Shown: positions 25,747 through 35,436, numbered from the stretch's first letter. The stretch: 64,000 bases of DNA from Lactobacillus sp. YT155 (GCF_030504545.1 NZ_JAUKWP010000003.1:62001-126000), one strand, 5' to 3'. Translations and numbers: made by a program. Notes: generated from the letters alone by a model not told the origin.

Positions 25747-27441
25747 ATGAACAAAACAAAGGGGATTATATATAGTAGTTTAATTTTGTTACTACTATTA
25801 CCGACTAAAAGTAACTCTTCCGCTGTAGCAGCAACCAGTCAAAATAGTTCGGATAAACATATAGAACTTGCTCAAGACTTAAGTAAAAGTGCGGAGACAC
25901 CAACAGTTCCAGCTTTAACCTATGATCAGTTTGAGGCTAATTCGTATCAAGAAGATGGCTATTTTTCACGCGCGGTTTGGTCAATAATTAGTGAGCACTT
26001 ACGTGATTACAAAGGAAAGAACATAGTAATTCCACAATCAGCTTTTGATGAAATTAAAACTTTTCGTTTACAAGGTAATGAAAAAGCTGGAGTTTATGGT
26101 TTAAAGGGTGTCGAGTATTTACATGGACTTGTAACGGTCGACTTAGGTGATCAAATTCACAGTACAGATGCGGTTGCAGTTGGTCAAGAAGAAATTGATA
26201 GATTCTCTGAGATAACTTCCATTCAAAAATTTACTAGCGTAAATGATTGGGCATTAAATAATATCAATTTTATGAGAAAAATGAATTTGATATATATAAA
26301 TATTGATGGTTCTGATGTTTTTGATTTGTCACCACTAGCAGATATAGCTAGGAATAATAGTGAAATAGATGGGATTGAATTGAATGCTTCGAACATGGGT
26401 ATATATGGAAAGCATAAAGGAATTTCTGATGAGTCATTAGAGAAAATTACTAATGTTCCTTTCAAGACTCTTAATTTGAATTATGACAAGATAACAGATA
26501 ATGGAGTCGAAAATTTAAGTAAGTTAGTACCTCCAAATATAAACGGAGAAAAATACCCAGAATTCAATTTAGGCTTAGAAGGCAACGAAATTTATGATGT
26601 TATTCCATTAAGTAAACTAATTTTTGACAATAAGAGAATGGATAAAACTTTCATAAATATTCAACATAATCATATCTTGGACATTTCACCATTGATTAAT
26701 TTTTCAAATGAAAAAACTCGGGAACATGTTAATGGGAAGTCACAGAATATTTATTTGAATGACTCACATTTTGCTAGGAAGTATGATGTAAAAACCTATC
26801 AAAAATATGTTTTTCCAAATATTACCGATTTAGATGGAGAAAAACTAATTGAGACAACTGATCAACCCAAAGATACCTATATAGAAACAAATAATGAAGA
26901 TGGTACACACTCGTACGAGTGGACTACAGATAGGAAAAAAGTTTTTCATTTTCAATCAATTGCTACAAACAACAAACATTATTTATTTGATGGAACTATT
27001 GTTCAGATGATTGGAAAGGGTAATCCTGTGCAAAGAACCAATATTACGGCTCACTTTGTTTTAAAAGAAAAGAATGGTGAGAAATTGTCAGAAGATAAAG
27101 TATCTTCTGGGGAAATTGGTGATTCTTACTTATTAAAATATAGTAGTTCAATGAAAGAAATCATTAAGAACGGAAAAGCCTATGATTTAAAGGCAATCAT
27201 CGACGGCAAAGAAAAAGGATTATTTAGTGATAGTAATCAAGACATTTACTATATATATGAAGTGAGAAGCAATTTAAATAATAGTCAAAAACCTAATGAT
27301 AGCAGGCACAATAAAGCAATAAAAAAAGCACTTCCAAGAACCGGAGAGCAAGCATTTAGCAATGAATATTTATTTTTTATTGGAATTGGAATTATTATGA
27401 CTGCTGGGTATTTTGTACTTAGTAAGAAACGCATTAATTAG
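25747..27441 (+). CDS. LPXTG cell-wall-anchored leucine-rich surface protein (C), paralogue of A
   Basis: A 564-residue surface protein built like protein A but shorter: signal peptide (cut near AVAA), the same N-terminal domain (ALTYDQFEANSYQ, GVEYLHGLVTVDL), leucine-rich units (FKTLNLNYDKITDNGVENL, NHILDISPLINF), one MucBP-like module, a short linker, LPRTGE, a helix and a basic tail. It lacks A's second MucBP module and long Gly/Asn linker. AGAGGTGAAG precedes ATG. No space for a full promoter is seen after the terminator at 25686-25714, so it may depend on read-through. A and C look like a tandem duplication with the MarR gene between. Confidence 0.85.
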   Translation: MNKTKGIIYSSLILLLLLPTKSNSSAVAATSQNSSDKHIELAQDLSKSAETPTVPALTYDQFEANSYQEDGYFSRAVWSIISEHLRDYKGKNIVIPQSAFDEIKTFRLQGNEKAGVYGLKGVEYLHGLVTVDLGDQIHSTDAVAVGQEEIDRFSEITSIQKFTSVNDWALNNINFMRKMNLIYINIDGSDVFDLSPLADIARNNSEIDGIELNASNMGIYGKHKGISDESLEKITNVPFKTLNLNYDKITDNGVENLSKLVPPNINGEKYPEFNLGLEGNEIYDVIPLSKLIFDNKRMDKTFINIQHNHILDISPLINFSNEKTREHVNGKSQNIYLNDSHFARKYDVKTYQKYVFPNITDLDGEKLIETTDQPKDTYIETNNEDGTHSYEWTTDRKKVFHFQSIATNNKHYLFDGTIVQMIGKGNPVQRTNITAHFVLKEKNGEKLSEDKVSSGEIGDSYLLKYSSSMKEIIKNGKAYDLKAIIDGKEKGLFSDSNQDIYYIYEVRSNLNNSQKPNDSRHNKAIKKALPRTGEQAFSNEYLFFIGIGIIMTAGYFVLSKKRIN

Positions 27442-27450
27442 GAGGAAAAT

Positions 27451-30400
27451 ATGAATAAATTAAAGGCAATCTTTATGCTGGTATTGCTTTCAATAGGTAC
27501 TTTTATACAAGCAGGAACTGCCGTCGCCGAAAGTACAAGCAATAACTCAGTACCAGAAGAGATTCTCTCAAGTAAAGTGATTTTAAAGGATGGGGATTCT
27601 TCACAGGTAAAACCTGGAGAACAGAAAACGGTATTTGAAAATCTGGTTATTCAACCAGAAGTAACCATACCGGATACTGTTTATTCAATTATCAGTTTAC
27701 CTAAGGATAAGTTTTTACAACCAACTGAAAATGATTTAACAAGAACAGATGATAATGTTGAAAAGGCAGAAATTTTAAATGAAGATGCCAATAATTATCA
27801 AGTTAAATATACCTATAAGAACTTACATGTGGGTTCAGAGATAAGTATTCCATTGATAGTTCACTTAAAAGACAATATGAAACCAGGAACAGTTTATCCG
27901 GTTTCAGATAAGACTTATTCTGGTGATGGCGAAGTCATGAGTAATGGGGGTAAACTAGATCTTATTTATCCTGATACGTTGCAAAAACTAGTTTTACCGA
28001 AAAAAATGGATAAAATTAATCGTAGCTTAGTTAATGAGAATGATGAACTTCTAAATGATTATAAGATGTCTGGAAAGGTCACAACTACTGGGGGAGGAAC
28101 TATTGATCCAGGCACTTTTGTAGTTACCGTTACAATTCCGGAACCACTGGAATTTGATACCTCAGTTAAAAATTCTTGGACATATGATGCTACTACTAGA
28201 ACGGCTACTCTTATAAGTAAACCTAATGAAGAAGGGTACCATGGAGTAGACGCATCATTACCAATTATTATTAAAAAAGGCTCGAAAGTTGATGTAAAAT
28301 ATCCTATTCATGGGACATTAGCTTACGATACAGATACTAACAATCCATTTTCGACTGATGATGGCTATTTTGGGGTTACTGTTCCTGAAGAAATTCCAGT
28401 TGAAGGTGAAGCTTCTAAGGAAGCTATGGTAGATGCAAATAATGACAATAATTATTCTAGTTATGATAATTACACACCAACATCAAAAGGAATTGGGTTA
28501 TGGTCGCGTCTTTATCCGGCCAGTGGAACTGAAAACAACATAAAACCTGAGAACCAAATCAATTCAACTGTAAAATCAATTGAAGATACTATGGATAATT
28601 CAATCGAGGTTGATAACGATAGTTTTAACCAAGTTGACACTATCAATGCTGATTATGGTGTTTATACTGAATTATTCCCAACTGCGACTGGCTCAAAAGA
28701 CACGCAAGAAAAATTAAGCCATAATAGATTAACAATTAACTATATTGATGGCACTTCAGAAGAGCTAGTAGATATTAATTTCAGAAGTACATCTTCAACA
28801 ACCACTTATTTTAATAAAGAAAAAAAAGTTGTAAAAAGTATTAAATTAGTTTTTGATACACCGGTAACTTTAACCTCACAGGACGGTGGGTATTTGTGCT
28901 TAAATCTTCAAGGTTCGGTTAGTGAAGATGTGCTTAAGCAAATTAGATCAAATATGAAGGGACAGCGTTTCTACTTCAAGGATAACTTACATGTTGATTA
29001 TGTCAGTGATAATCCTGAAAAATCACAGGTAGATGTTACTGCTGCTGCTCAAGTTAGAAAAGATATTCCTAATGTCAGTGGTGCTGGTTTAGAATATAGT
29101 TCCAATAAATTATTAGCTGGAAATACAATCACAGCAAAAAGTACATTTGGTATAAGAAATTCAGAGGTCTTAAAGGATAAGAACCTTAAAAATGGAAAAA
29201 TAGTTTATCTTCTTCCTGATGGAGTGAGTCTCAGCAAAGACGGAACTACGGAGAATATGAAGAATGTTCAAGAAATTAAGAACTATCGAAATACTGGTTA
29301 TACGGCCGTAATAGGTGATATTACTAACGGAGATATCACTAAAGATGATTTTATAACTTATTCAATTCCTATCACTGCCAATGAAACACTAAATCGTGAT
29401 TCGTATAACGTTAAGGCAATGTTGGTGTTTGACAATGACAAGTCCACATATAATATGGATGAACAAAAAAACGAGGGTTATTACATTGGAACCGCTAGTG
29501 ATAGTAAACCTAACTATGGATTATATGCTGGTACAGACTCACCAGACGGTCTTTGCCAAGTTGAAAATTCTTTCCAATATGAGCCAGCAGCCAAACTAGC
29601 TGTAACCAAAAAAGTTTCTCAAAAAGGAACTGACAATTGGTTAAGTGATACTGGTAAAGTTGCAGCAGCACCAGGGGAACAATATTCATACAAATTAAGA
29701 ATTGCTAACTACAGTTTGAACAATGACTTTACTAATATTGATGCTGTAGAGATATTGCCATATGTTAACGACAAAATGATTACTAATGGTGAATCAACCT
29801 TACCATACCGTGATCGTGGTTCGGAATTTTCTATGAAGCTAACTGGTCCAATTGAAAAAACTCCAGCTAAATTTACGATTCTTTATTCAACAAGTGCTGT
29901 TTCTGAAGCTCAAGGATTAGATGCTAATATTGAAAATTCAGAATGGTTAACTGCTGATGAGATTACTGATTGGTCAAAAGTAACTATGGTTCGTTTTAAA
30001 GCAGATGAAGATTATACCTTAAAACGTAACCAAGCAGTTGAATTTCAATTAGATGTTCAAACACCAGCAGGAATTGATTACAATACTGATTTAGTATCGA
30101 ATAATACTTTTGCAACTCGTGCTATTGATACTAATGGTACCTTGCAATCAGCAATTGAATCTAATATTGCTTCAATTAGAACAATTGGTGAAGACCCAGT
30201 TATTCCAACGGGTCAAGGTGCTGTAAAGATTATCAAGCAAGACGTAGATGACAAGACAAAAAATTTAGCCGGAGCTGAATTTAAACTAACTGATTCTGAA
30301 GGTAAAGAATACACCGGAGTTACGAATGATAATGGTGTATTGATGATACCTAATTTACCGGTTGGTGAGTATAAACTACAAGAAACAAAAGCACCAGAAG

Positions 30401-30990
30401 ATTATGAGTTAGATCCAACAGTTCATAAAGTAACAGTAAAAGATGGTGAAGTAACTACTGTAAATGTCTATGACAAGAAAGTTATTAAACAAGGTGCTGT
30501 AAAAGTTATTAAGCAAGATGCGGATGATAAAACAAAAACATTAGCAGGGGCCGAATTTAAATTAACTGATTCTGAAGGTAAAGAGTATACAGGAGTTACA
30601 GATGATAAAGGTGTGTTAATAGTACCTAATTTGCTAGTTGGTGAGTATCAACTACAAGAAACAAAAGCACCAAAAGGTTACGAATTAGATTCAACAATTC
30701 ACAAAGTGATAGTGAGAGATGGTGAAGTAACTACTGTAAATGTTTACGATAAGAAAGTTACTGAGCCAGACCCTGATCCAAGTGATCCTAATACACCTGA
30801 GTTACCTCCGCATAATAATGGAAATAATAATAGCAACAAACCAAATAATAACCATAAACCAGATAATTCAGCAAAAGCTAAATTACCAAAAACCGGTGAT
30901 GAAGTTGCAATGACTGCTGCATTGTCACTAGTGGGTATTATGCTTATTACTTCAATTGTTTTTGTTATTTCAAAAAAGAAAACTAATTAG
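27451..30990 (+). CDS. Large LPXTG adhesin with two Cna-B/SpaA-type domains (D)
   Basis: A 1179-residue surface protein: signal peptide (cut near AVAE), about 900 residues of beta-rich sequence that I cannot assign, then two nearly identical Cna-B domains (about residues 922-1010 and 1015-1103). Each has an early Lys (AVKIIKQD or AVKVIKQD) and a late Glu in LQETKAP, the residues that form stabilising isopeptide bonds in this fold. A Pro/Asn-rich linker, LPKTGD, a helix and a Lys tail end it. It resembles a pilin or tip adhesin, but no class C sortase or second pilin lies nearby, so a monomeric adhesin is more likely. AGGAGGAAA precedes ATG, nine bases after gene C. Confidence 0.85.
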   Translation: MNKLKAIFMLVLLSIGTFIQAGTAVAESTSNNSVPEEILSSKVILKDGDSSQVKPGEQKTVFENLVIQPEVTIPDTVYSIISLPKDKFLQPTENDLTRTDDNVEKAEILNEDANNYQVKYTYKNLHVGSEISIPLIVHLKDNMKPGTVYPVSDKTYSGDGEVMSNGGKLDLIYPDTLQKLVLPKKMDKINRSLVNENDELLNDYKMSGKVTTTGGGTIDPGTFVVTVTIPEPLEFDTSVKNSWTYDATTRTATLISKPNEEGYHGVDASLPIIIKKGSKVDVKYPIHGTLAYDTDTNNPFSTDDGYFGVTVPEEIPVEGEASKEAMVDANNDNNYSSYDNYTPTSKGIGLWSRLYPASGTENNIKPENQINSTVKSIEDTMDNSIEVDNDSFNQVDTINADYGVYTELFPTATGSKDTQEKLSHNRLTINYIDGTSEELVDINFRSTSSTTTYFNKEKKVVKSIKLVFDTPVTLTSQDGGYLCLNLQGSVSEDVLKQIRSNMKGQRFYFKDNLHVDYVSDNPEKSQVDVTAAAQVRKDIPNVSGAGLEYSSNKLLAGNTITAKSTFGIRNSEVLKDKNLKNGKIVYLLPDGVSLSKDGTTENMKNVQEIKNYRNTGYTAVIGDITNGDITKDDFITYSIPITANETLNRDSYNVKAMLVFDNDKSTYNMDEQKNEGYYIGTASDSKPNYGLYAGTDSPDGLCQVENSFQYEPAAKLAVTKKVSQKGTDNWLSDTGKVAAAPGEQYSYKLRIANYSLNNDFTNIDAVEILPYVNDKMITNGESTLPYRDRGSEFSMKLTGPIEKTPAKFTILYSTSAVSEAQGLDANIENSEWLTADEITDWSKVTMVRFKADEDYTLKRNQAVEFQLDVQTPAGIDYNTDLVSNNTFATRAIDTNGTLQSAIESNIASIRTIGEDPVIPTGQGAVKIIKQDVDDKTKNLAGAEFKLTDSEGKEYTGVTNDNGVLMIPNLPVGEYKLQETKAPEDYELDPTVHKVTVKDGEVTTVNVYDKKVIKQGAVKVIKQDADDKTKTLAGAEFKLTDSEGKEYTGVTDDKGVLIVPNLLVGEYQLQETKAPKGYELDSTIHKVIVRDGEVTTVNVYDKKVTEPDPDPSDPNTPELPPHNNGNNNSNKPNNNHKPDNSAKAKLPKTGDEVAMTAALSLVGIMLITSIVFVISKKKTN
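30214..30762 (+). repeat. Tandem duplication of the Cna-B domain within gene D
   Basis: Two in-frame copies of about 270 bases, starting near 30214 and 30493, encode near-identical domains differing in a handful of residues (for example NLPVGEYK against NLLVGEYQ). Confidence 0.8.
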
Positions 30991-31006
30991 AATGTAGGGG
31001 AACAAA

Positions 31007-32359
31007 GTGAAGAATAAACTAAAAAAAATAAGTTATTTGGTATTGACTGGTGGCTTGTTAATTACTACAACTGTTCCAACAGTACTGGCCGCTGACAATC
31101 AAGTATCAGTACCACAAGCGGATAATAAATTGAATTCAACTAAGTCTACAAAAGAACAAACTTTTGATTGGTTAGGAATTGAACTCACTTTAGATTCAAA
31201 TGGAACGTTGCATATTCCAGGTGGAAAAATTAGTAAGCCAACAAATGATGTTTCTGACTCAGAAATTGCTTATGTTCTAGGAAAAGATGCAAGTCTAGTT
31301 CGAAAAATCACTATTGAAGGCGACCTTGATTTGAATTCTTTAGAAGAAGGCGATTATTCTCCTGCTATTTTTAGTAACTTTCCAAAACTCGTTTCAATAG
31401 AAGGACTTTCAAGAGTTAATGTCTCTAAGCTAACTAGTATGTCATGGATGTTTGCATATAATCCATCCCTAACAAGTATAGACTTAAGTAGTTTTGATAC
31501 TGCTAACGTACTAGGTATGTCATACATGTTTGCTGGAGATTATAATCTTGCAAATATAAATTTAAAGGGACTTAATACTTCAAATGTAGAATCCACGGAA
31601 AAAATGTTTCTCAATAATAAATCCTTATCAACACTTGATTTGAGTAGTTTTGATACTGGAAAAATGTCCAATAAAAAGCATATGTTTCTTGATACACCTA
31701 ATCTTCGAGTTCTAAAACTAGGCAAGAATTTTACATTTAGTGGTGAAGAATACCTGAAGAATCATGGAAATATAAACCAATACACGGGCAAATGGCAAAA
31801 CATTGGTACGGGGACTGAGATCAATCCTAATGGTAAGAATGTTTGGACTTCAGAAGAATTTATGAGTAACTACAATGGTGCAACAGACGCTGATACTTAT
31901 GTTTGGCAACCTAAAGAAGTAGTTCCAGTTACTTCAAAAGTTAACGTTATATACCAAAGTACATCTGGTGAAACACTAGCACCTACACAAACTGTATCTG
32001 GAGATGTTGGTGAAAGGTATGACGTCACAAATTACCAAAAAGATATCAAAGGATACACACTTAAAGAAATAAAAGGTAATGTGACAGGAGTGTTTACTAA
32101 TGAAATCCAGACAGTAACTTACATATATACTGCGGATAAAGAAGGTATAACACCACCTGATAAGAGTCATAATGATGGCAATTCTGACAAAACAAATGAC
32201 AACAGTAAACCCAATGGTAATCATAAATCTGGCATTTCAGCGAAAACTAAATTACCAAAAACTGGAGAAGAAGTTGCAATTAATACTGCAATATCAATAA
32301 TAGGAGCTATGCTTATTGTTTCACTTACATTTGTTATTTCAAAAAAGAAAACAAGCTAG
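31007..32359 (+). CDS. BspA-type (DUF285) LPXTG surface protein (E)
   Basis: A 450-residue surface protein with a signal peptide (cut near VLAA) and a domain of about 200 residues of BspA/DUF285 leucine-rich repeats. Each repeat carries the M-x-x-M-F marker: SMSWMFAYNPSLTSIDLSSF, MSYMFAGDYNLANINLKGL, TEKMFLNNKSLSTLDLSSF. One MucBP-like module (SKVNVIYQSTSGETLAPTQ), a His/Asn/Lys linker, LPKTGE, a helix and a basic tail follow. The start is GTG after GGGGAACAAA. BspA repeats bind matrix proteins in other bacteria; the ligand here is unknown. It lies 16 bases after gene D. Its C-terminal tail matches that of D more than that of F. Confidence 0.85.
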   Translation: MKNKLKKISYLVLTGGLLITTTVPTVLAADNQVSVPQADNKLNSTKSTKEQTFDWLGIELTLDSNGTLHIPGGKISKPTNDVSDSEIAYVLGKDASLVRKITIEGDLDLNSLEEGDYSPAIFSNFPKLVSIEGLSRVNVSKLTSMSWMFAYNPSLTSIDLSSFDTANVLGMSYMFAGDYNLANINLKGLNTSNVESTEKMFLNNKSLSTLDLSSFDTGKMSNKKHMFLDTPNLRVLKLGKNFTFSGEEYLKNHGNINQYTGKWQNIGTGTEINPNGKNVWTSEEFMSNYNGATDADTYVWQPKEVVPVTSKVNVIYQSTSGETLAPTQTVSGDVGERYDVTNYQKDIKGYTLKEIKGNVTGVFTNEIQTVTYIYTADKEGITPPDKSHNDGNSDKTNDNSKPNGNHKSGISAKTKLPKTGEEVAINTAISIIGAMLIVSLTFVISKKKTS

Positions 32360-32378
32360 GATTTAAAAGGGGAATAAA

Positions 32379-33944
32379 GTGAAAAATAAATTAAAGAAAG
32401 CAACATATGCAGTTCTGACTACGAGTTTGTTAACTACTTCGACCGCATCAACAGTATTTGCCACAAGTAAGAATAATGACAATCAAACTTTATTGTCACA
32501 GACGGATAGTAAATTGAATTCAATCAAATCCACAAAGGATCAAACTTTTGATTGGCAAGGATTGAAAATTACTTTAGACTCAAGTGGAACTTTACACATT
32601 CCTGGTGGAACTCTTGACGGTTCTAATGCACTTTCAATTTCTTTTGATATTGGCGAAAATAATGCAGATTTAGTCAAAAGAATTAATATCGAAGGTAAAT
32701 TGATTTTAAACAAGAACGCTGAAAGGATGTTTGGATCATTTCATAATCTTGAGTCAATCGATGGATTGGCTAATCTTGATACTTCAAAAGTGGTGAATAT
32801 GAAGAATATGTTTGCATATAATGGTTCACTAAAAAGTTTAGATGTAAAAAATCTTAACACTGCTAATGTGACAAGTATGACAGGAATGTTTTATTTTGAT
32901 GATTCACTAGTTAATCTAGATTTAAGTGGGTTTAATACTACTAACGTTCAAAGTATGGAATCAATGTTTGAAAGAGATGAATCATTATCAGTTCTCAACT
33001 TAGAGAGTTTTAATACTGAGAATACAACTGATATGCTAAGAACATTTTCACTTGATAGAAAACTTCGTGTTTTGGTTTTGGGAAAAAAATTTAAATTTGA
33101 TATTGAATCAGACTTAAATGAAATTAGTGGTAATGAAGATGAATATACGGGTAAATGGCAAAACGTTGGTACCGGAACGCAATCTAGTCCCGACGGGAAG
33201 AATGTTTGGACTTCGTCTGAGCTCATACAAAATTATAACGGTGCAACAGATGCCGATACTTATGTTTGGCAACCCAAGGAAGTAATTCCTACAACTTCAG
33301 AAGTTAATGTCAAATATCAAACTGCTTTTGGTGAAACACTAGCATCAACACAGATTATATCTGGAAATATTGGTGAAAGTTATGATGCTACTAATCTTCA
33401 AAAAGACATTGAAGGCTATCATCTTGTCTTCCTTCCGGATAACGTAAAAGGGGTCTTTTCTAATACTAATAGCGATGTTATTTTTGTTTACGAAAAAGAC
33501 GAAGTAAAGCCAGTTGAAGGTGGCAATATTACTGTGAAGTATGTTGATGAAGCAGGCAATAGCATTGCTGATGATGTAATAAAGTCCGGAAATATTGGTG
33601 AGAAGTATACAACCGAACAAAAAGACATCACAGGATATTCCTTTAAAGAAGTGAAGGGAAATGCGGTTGGACAGTTTACTGACGAAGAGCAAACCGTAAC
33701 ATATATTTATACAGCTGATAAATCGAGTGTCACACCACCTGATAAAGGTCATAATGATGACAATTCTGACAAAACAAATGATAACAGTAAACCCAATAGT
33801 AATCATAAATCTGACAACTCAGTGAAAACTAAATTACCAAAAACTGGTGAAACAACCTACGCTGCTGGATTGCAAATTGCTGGATTAGGTGTTTTATCAC
33901 TAGTAACTGGTGTCAATTTTCTACAGAAAAAAAGAAGTGAATAG
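32379..33944 (+). CDS. BspA-type (DUF285) LPXTG surface protein (F)
   Basis: A 521-residue paralogue of protein E: a close N-terminus, four BspA-type units (MKNMFAYNGSLKSLDVKNL, MTGMFYFDDSLVNLDLSGF and so on), two or three MucBP-like modules (SEVNVKYQTAFGETLASTQ; NITVKYVDEAGNSIADDVI), a linker nearly the same as E's, LPKTGE, then a transmembrane tail (TTYAAGLQIAGLGVLSL) unlike that of D and E. The start is GTG. The ribosome-binding region TTAAAAGGGGAA (32363-32374) is perfectly complementary to a loop of sRNA-2. Last gene of the island. Confidence 0.86.
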   Translation: MKNKLKKATYAVLTTSLLTTSTASTVFATSKNNDNQTLLSQTDSKLNSIKSTKDQTFDWQGLKITLDSSGTLHIPGGTLDGSNALSISFDIGENNADLVKRINIEGKLILNKNAERMFGSFHNLESIDGLANLDTSKVVNMKNMFAYNGSLKSLDVKNLNTANVTSMTGMFYFDDSLVNLDLSGFNTTNVQSMESMFERDESLSVLNLESFNTENTTDMLRTFSLDRKLRVLVLGKKFKFDIESDLNEISGNEDEYTGKWQNVGTGTQSSPDGKNVWTSSELIQNYNGATDADTYVWQPKEVIPTTSEVNVKYQTAFGETLASTQIISGNIGESYDATNLQKDIEGYHLVFLPDNVKGVFSNTNSDVIFVYEKDEVKPVEGGNITVKYVDEAGNSIADDVIKSGNIGEKYTTEQKDITGYSFKEVKGNAVGQFTDEEQTVTYIYTADKSSVTPPDKGHNDDNSDKTNDNSKPNSNHKSDNSVKTKLPKTGETTYAAGLQIAGLGVLSLVTGVNFLQKKRSE

Positions 33945-33955
33945 AATCCTTCTCA

Positions 33956-33984
33956 TTGACAACCACTTCTTTATTCGTTAGTAT
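33956..33984 (+). promoter_or_regulatory. tyrS promoter
   Basis: Perfect TTGACA, 17 bp, TAGTAT, upstream of the T-box leader. Confidence 0.78.
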
Positions 33985-33989
33985 TTTTC

Positions 33990-34160
33990 TGTAAGCAAGT
34001 AGATGATTAACTCAGTGTTCAGAGAAATAGCGGTTGGTGTGAGCTATGCAGGTTAATTATTGAAATACTAAAATTAAATAACAAGAGTGCAGGTACTATG
34101 TGCCTGAATCTGGGTGGTACCGCGATAAAATCGTCCCTGTTTATAACAGGGACTTTTTTT
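33990..34160 (+). promoter_or_regulatory. Tyrosine T-box riboswitch
   Basis: This leader senses uncharged tRNA-Tyr. The T-box sequence TGGGTGGTACCGCG is at 34111-34124. In the stem I specifier region, GAAATAC places the tyrosine codon UAC at 34066-34068. It ends in a terminator GTCCCTGTT/AACAGGGAC (34133-34153) with T7, which the T-box can disrupt. The specifier agrees with the downstream gene, tyrS. Confidence 0.92.
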
Positions 34161-34178
34161 GTACAGAAAGGGAATATT

Positions 34179-35429
34179 ATGAATATTATTGAAGAATTGA
34201 AATGGCGTGGAGCTATTAATCAACAAACCGATGAAGAAGGATTGGAAAAATTAGTTTCATCAAAATCAATCTCACTCTACTGTGGAGTTGATCCAACTGG
34301 TGATAGCATGCATATTGGTCACTTATTACCATTTATGATGATGAAACGTTTTGAATTAATGGGACATCATCCATATATCGTAATTGGTGGGGGAACAGGT
34401 AGTATCGGTGATCCATCAGGACGTAAGACTGAACGCCAATTACAAACAATGGAACAAGTTCAACATAATGTGGATGCTTTATCAGCCCAAGCTAAGAAAA
34501 TTTTTGCTAGTGAAAATATCTCAATGGTTAATAACTACGATTGGCTTTCAAAAATTTCACTATTAGATTTTCTTCGTGATTACGGTAAATTGTTCAATAT
34601 TAATACTATGTTAGCTAAGGATGTCGTAGCTAGTCGTTTGGAATCGGGAATTTCTTTCACCGAATTCACTTACCAAATTTTGCAATCCGTTGATTACTAC
34701 CAACTACACAAGAATCATGATATTCAATTACAAGTCGGTGGTGGCGACCAGTGGGGTAATATCACTGCCGGAATCGATATGATTCACCGAATTGAAGGGC
34801 AAGACACTGAAGTTTACGGACTAACAATTCCATTATTATTAAAAGCTGACGGAACTAAGTTTGGTAAGACGGCTGGTGGTGCTGTTTGGTTAGATCCAGA
34901 AAAAACTTCACCATATGAATTCTATCAATTTTGGTTAAATCAAGACGACCGCGATGTTATCAAGTACATGAAGTTATTTACCTTCATGACACAAGAAGAG
35001 ATTGGTGAATACGAACAAAAACTCGCAGCCGCACCAGAAAAACGTGAAGCACATCATAAATTAGCCGCTGAAGTAACTAAGTTTGTTCATGGTGAAGAAG
35101 GACTAAAATCAGCCGAAAAGATCACCGAAGTATTATTCTCAGGTGAGATTAAAGCACTTTCTGTAGATGAAGTTCAACAAGCCTTCAACTCGGTACCATC
35201 TGCTGAAATTAGTAGTGAGCCAATTAATATTGTTGAGTTGTTAATTGAAGCTAAGGTTGACTCTTCTAAACGTCAAGCTCGTGAAGATGTGACTAACGGT
35301 GCTATTTCCATTAACGGTGAGAAGGTAAGGGATGTTCAAACAACAATCAATCCAAGTGACTCATTTGACGGGAAATTCATTGTTATTCGTCGAGGAAAGA
35401 AAAATTACTTCCTTGCAAAAGTAAACTAG
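34179..35429 (+). CDS. tyrS: Tyrosyl-tRNA synthetase
   Basis: A 416-residue class I synthetase charging tRNA-Tyr. YCGVDPTGDSMHIGHLLPF carries the HIGH-type motif (about residues 33-51), QVGGGDQWGNITAG the tyrosine pocket, and KFGKTAGGAVWLD the KMSKS equivalent. A C-terminal S4 RNA-binding domain (QAREDVTNGAISINGEKVRD) is present. ATG 34179 follows AAAGGGAA just after the T-box terminator. A longer frame opens upstream at 34098, but that would lie inside the T-box and is rejected. Confidence 0.97.
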   Translation: MNIIEELKWRGAINQQTDEEGLEKLVSSKSISLYCGVDPTGDSMHIGHLLPFMMMKRFELMGHHPYIVIGGGTGSIGDPSGRKTERQLQTMEQVQHNVDALSAQAKKIFASENISMVNNYDWLSKISLLDFLRDYGKLFNINTMLAKDVVASRLESGISFTEFTYQILQSVDYYQLHKNHDIQLQVGGGDQWGNITAGIDMIHRIEGQDTEVYGLTIPLLLKADGTKFGKTAGGAVWLDPEKTSPYEFYQFWLNQDDRDVIKYMKLFTFMTQEEIGEYEQKLAAAPEKREAHHKLAAEVTKFVHGEEGLKSAEKITEVLFSGEIKALSVDEVQQAFNSVPSAEISSEPINIVELLIEAKVDSSKRQAREDVTNGAISINGEKVRDVQTTINPSDSFDGKFIVIRRGKKNYFLAKVN

Positions 35430-35436
35430 TTCACCC

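Noticed and set aside
33345-33806. 153-residue minus-strand frame opposite the 3' part of surface gene F
   Set aside because: A shadow of the MucBP modules and linker; a similar frame occurs opposite gene E because the sequences are paralogous. No ribosome-binding site.
27451-33944. Sortase-assembled pilus operon
   Set aside because: Only one Cna-B protein is present, with no second pilin with a pilin motif and no sortase gene in the window.
34098-34178. Upstream extension of tyrS by 27 residues
   Set aside because: This stretch contains the T-box sequence and its terminator; the ATG at 34179 has the ribosome-binding site and the family N-terminus.
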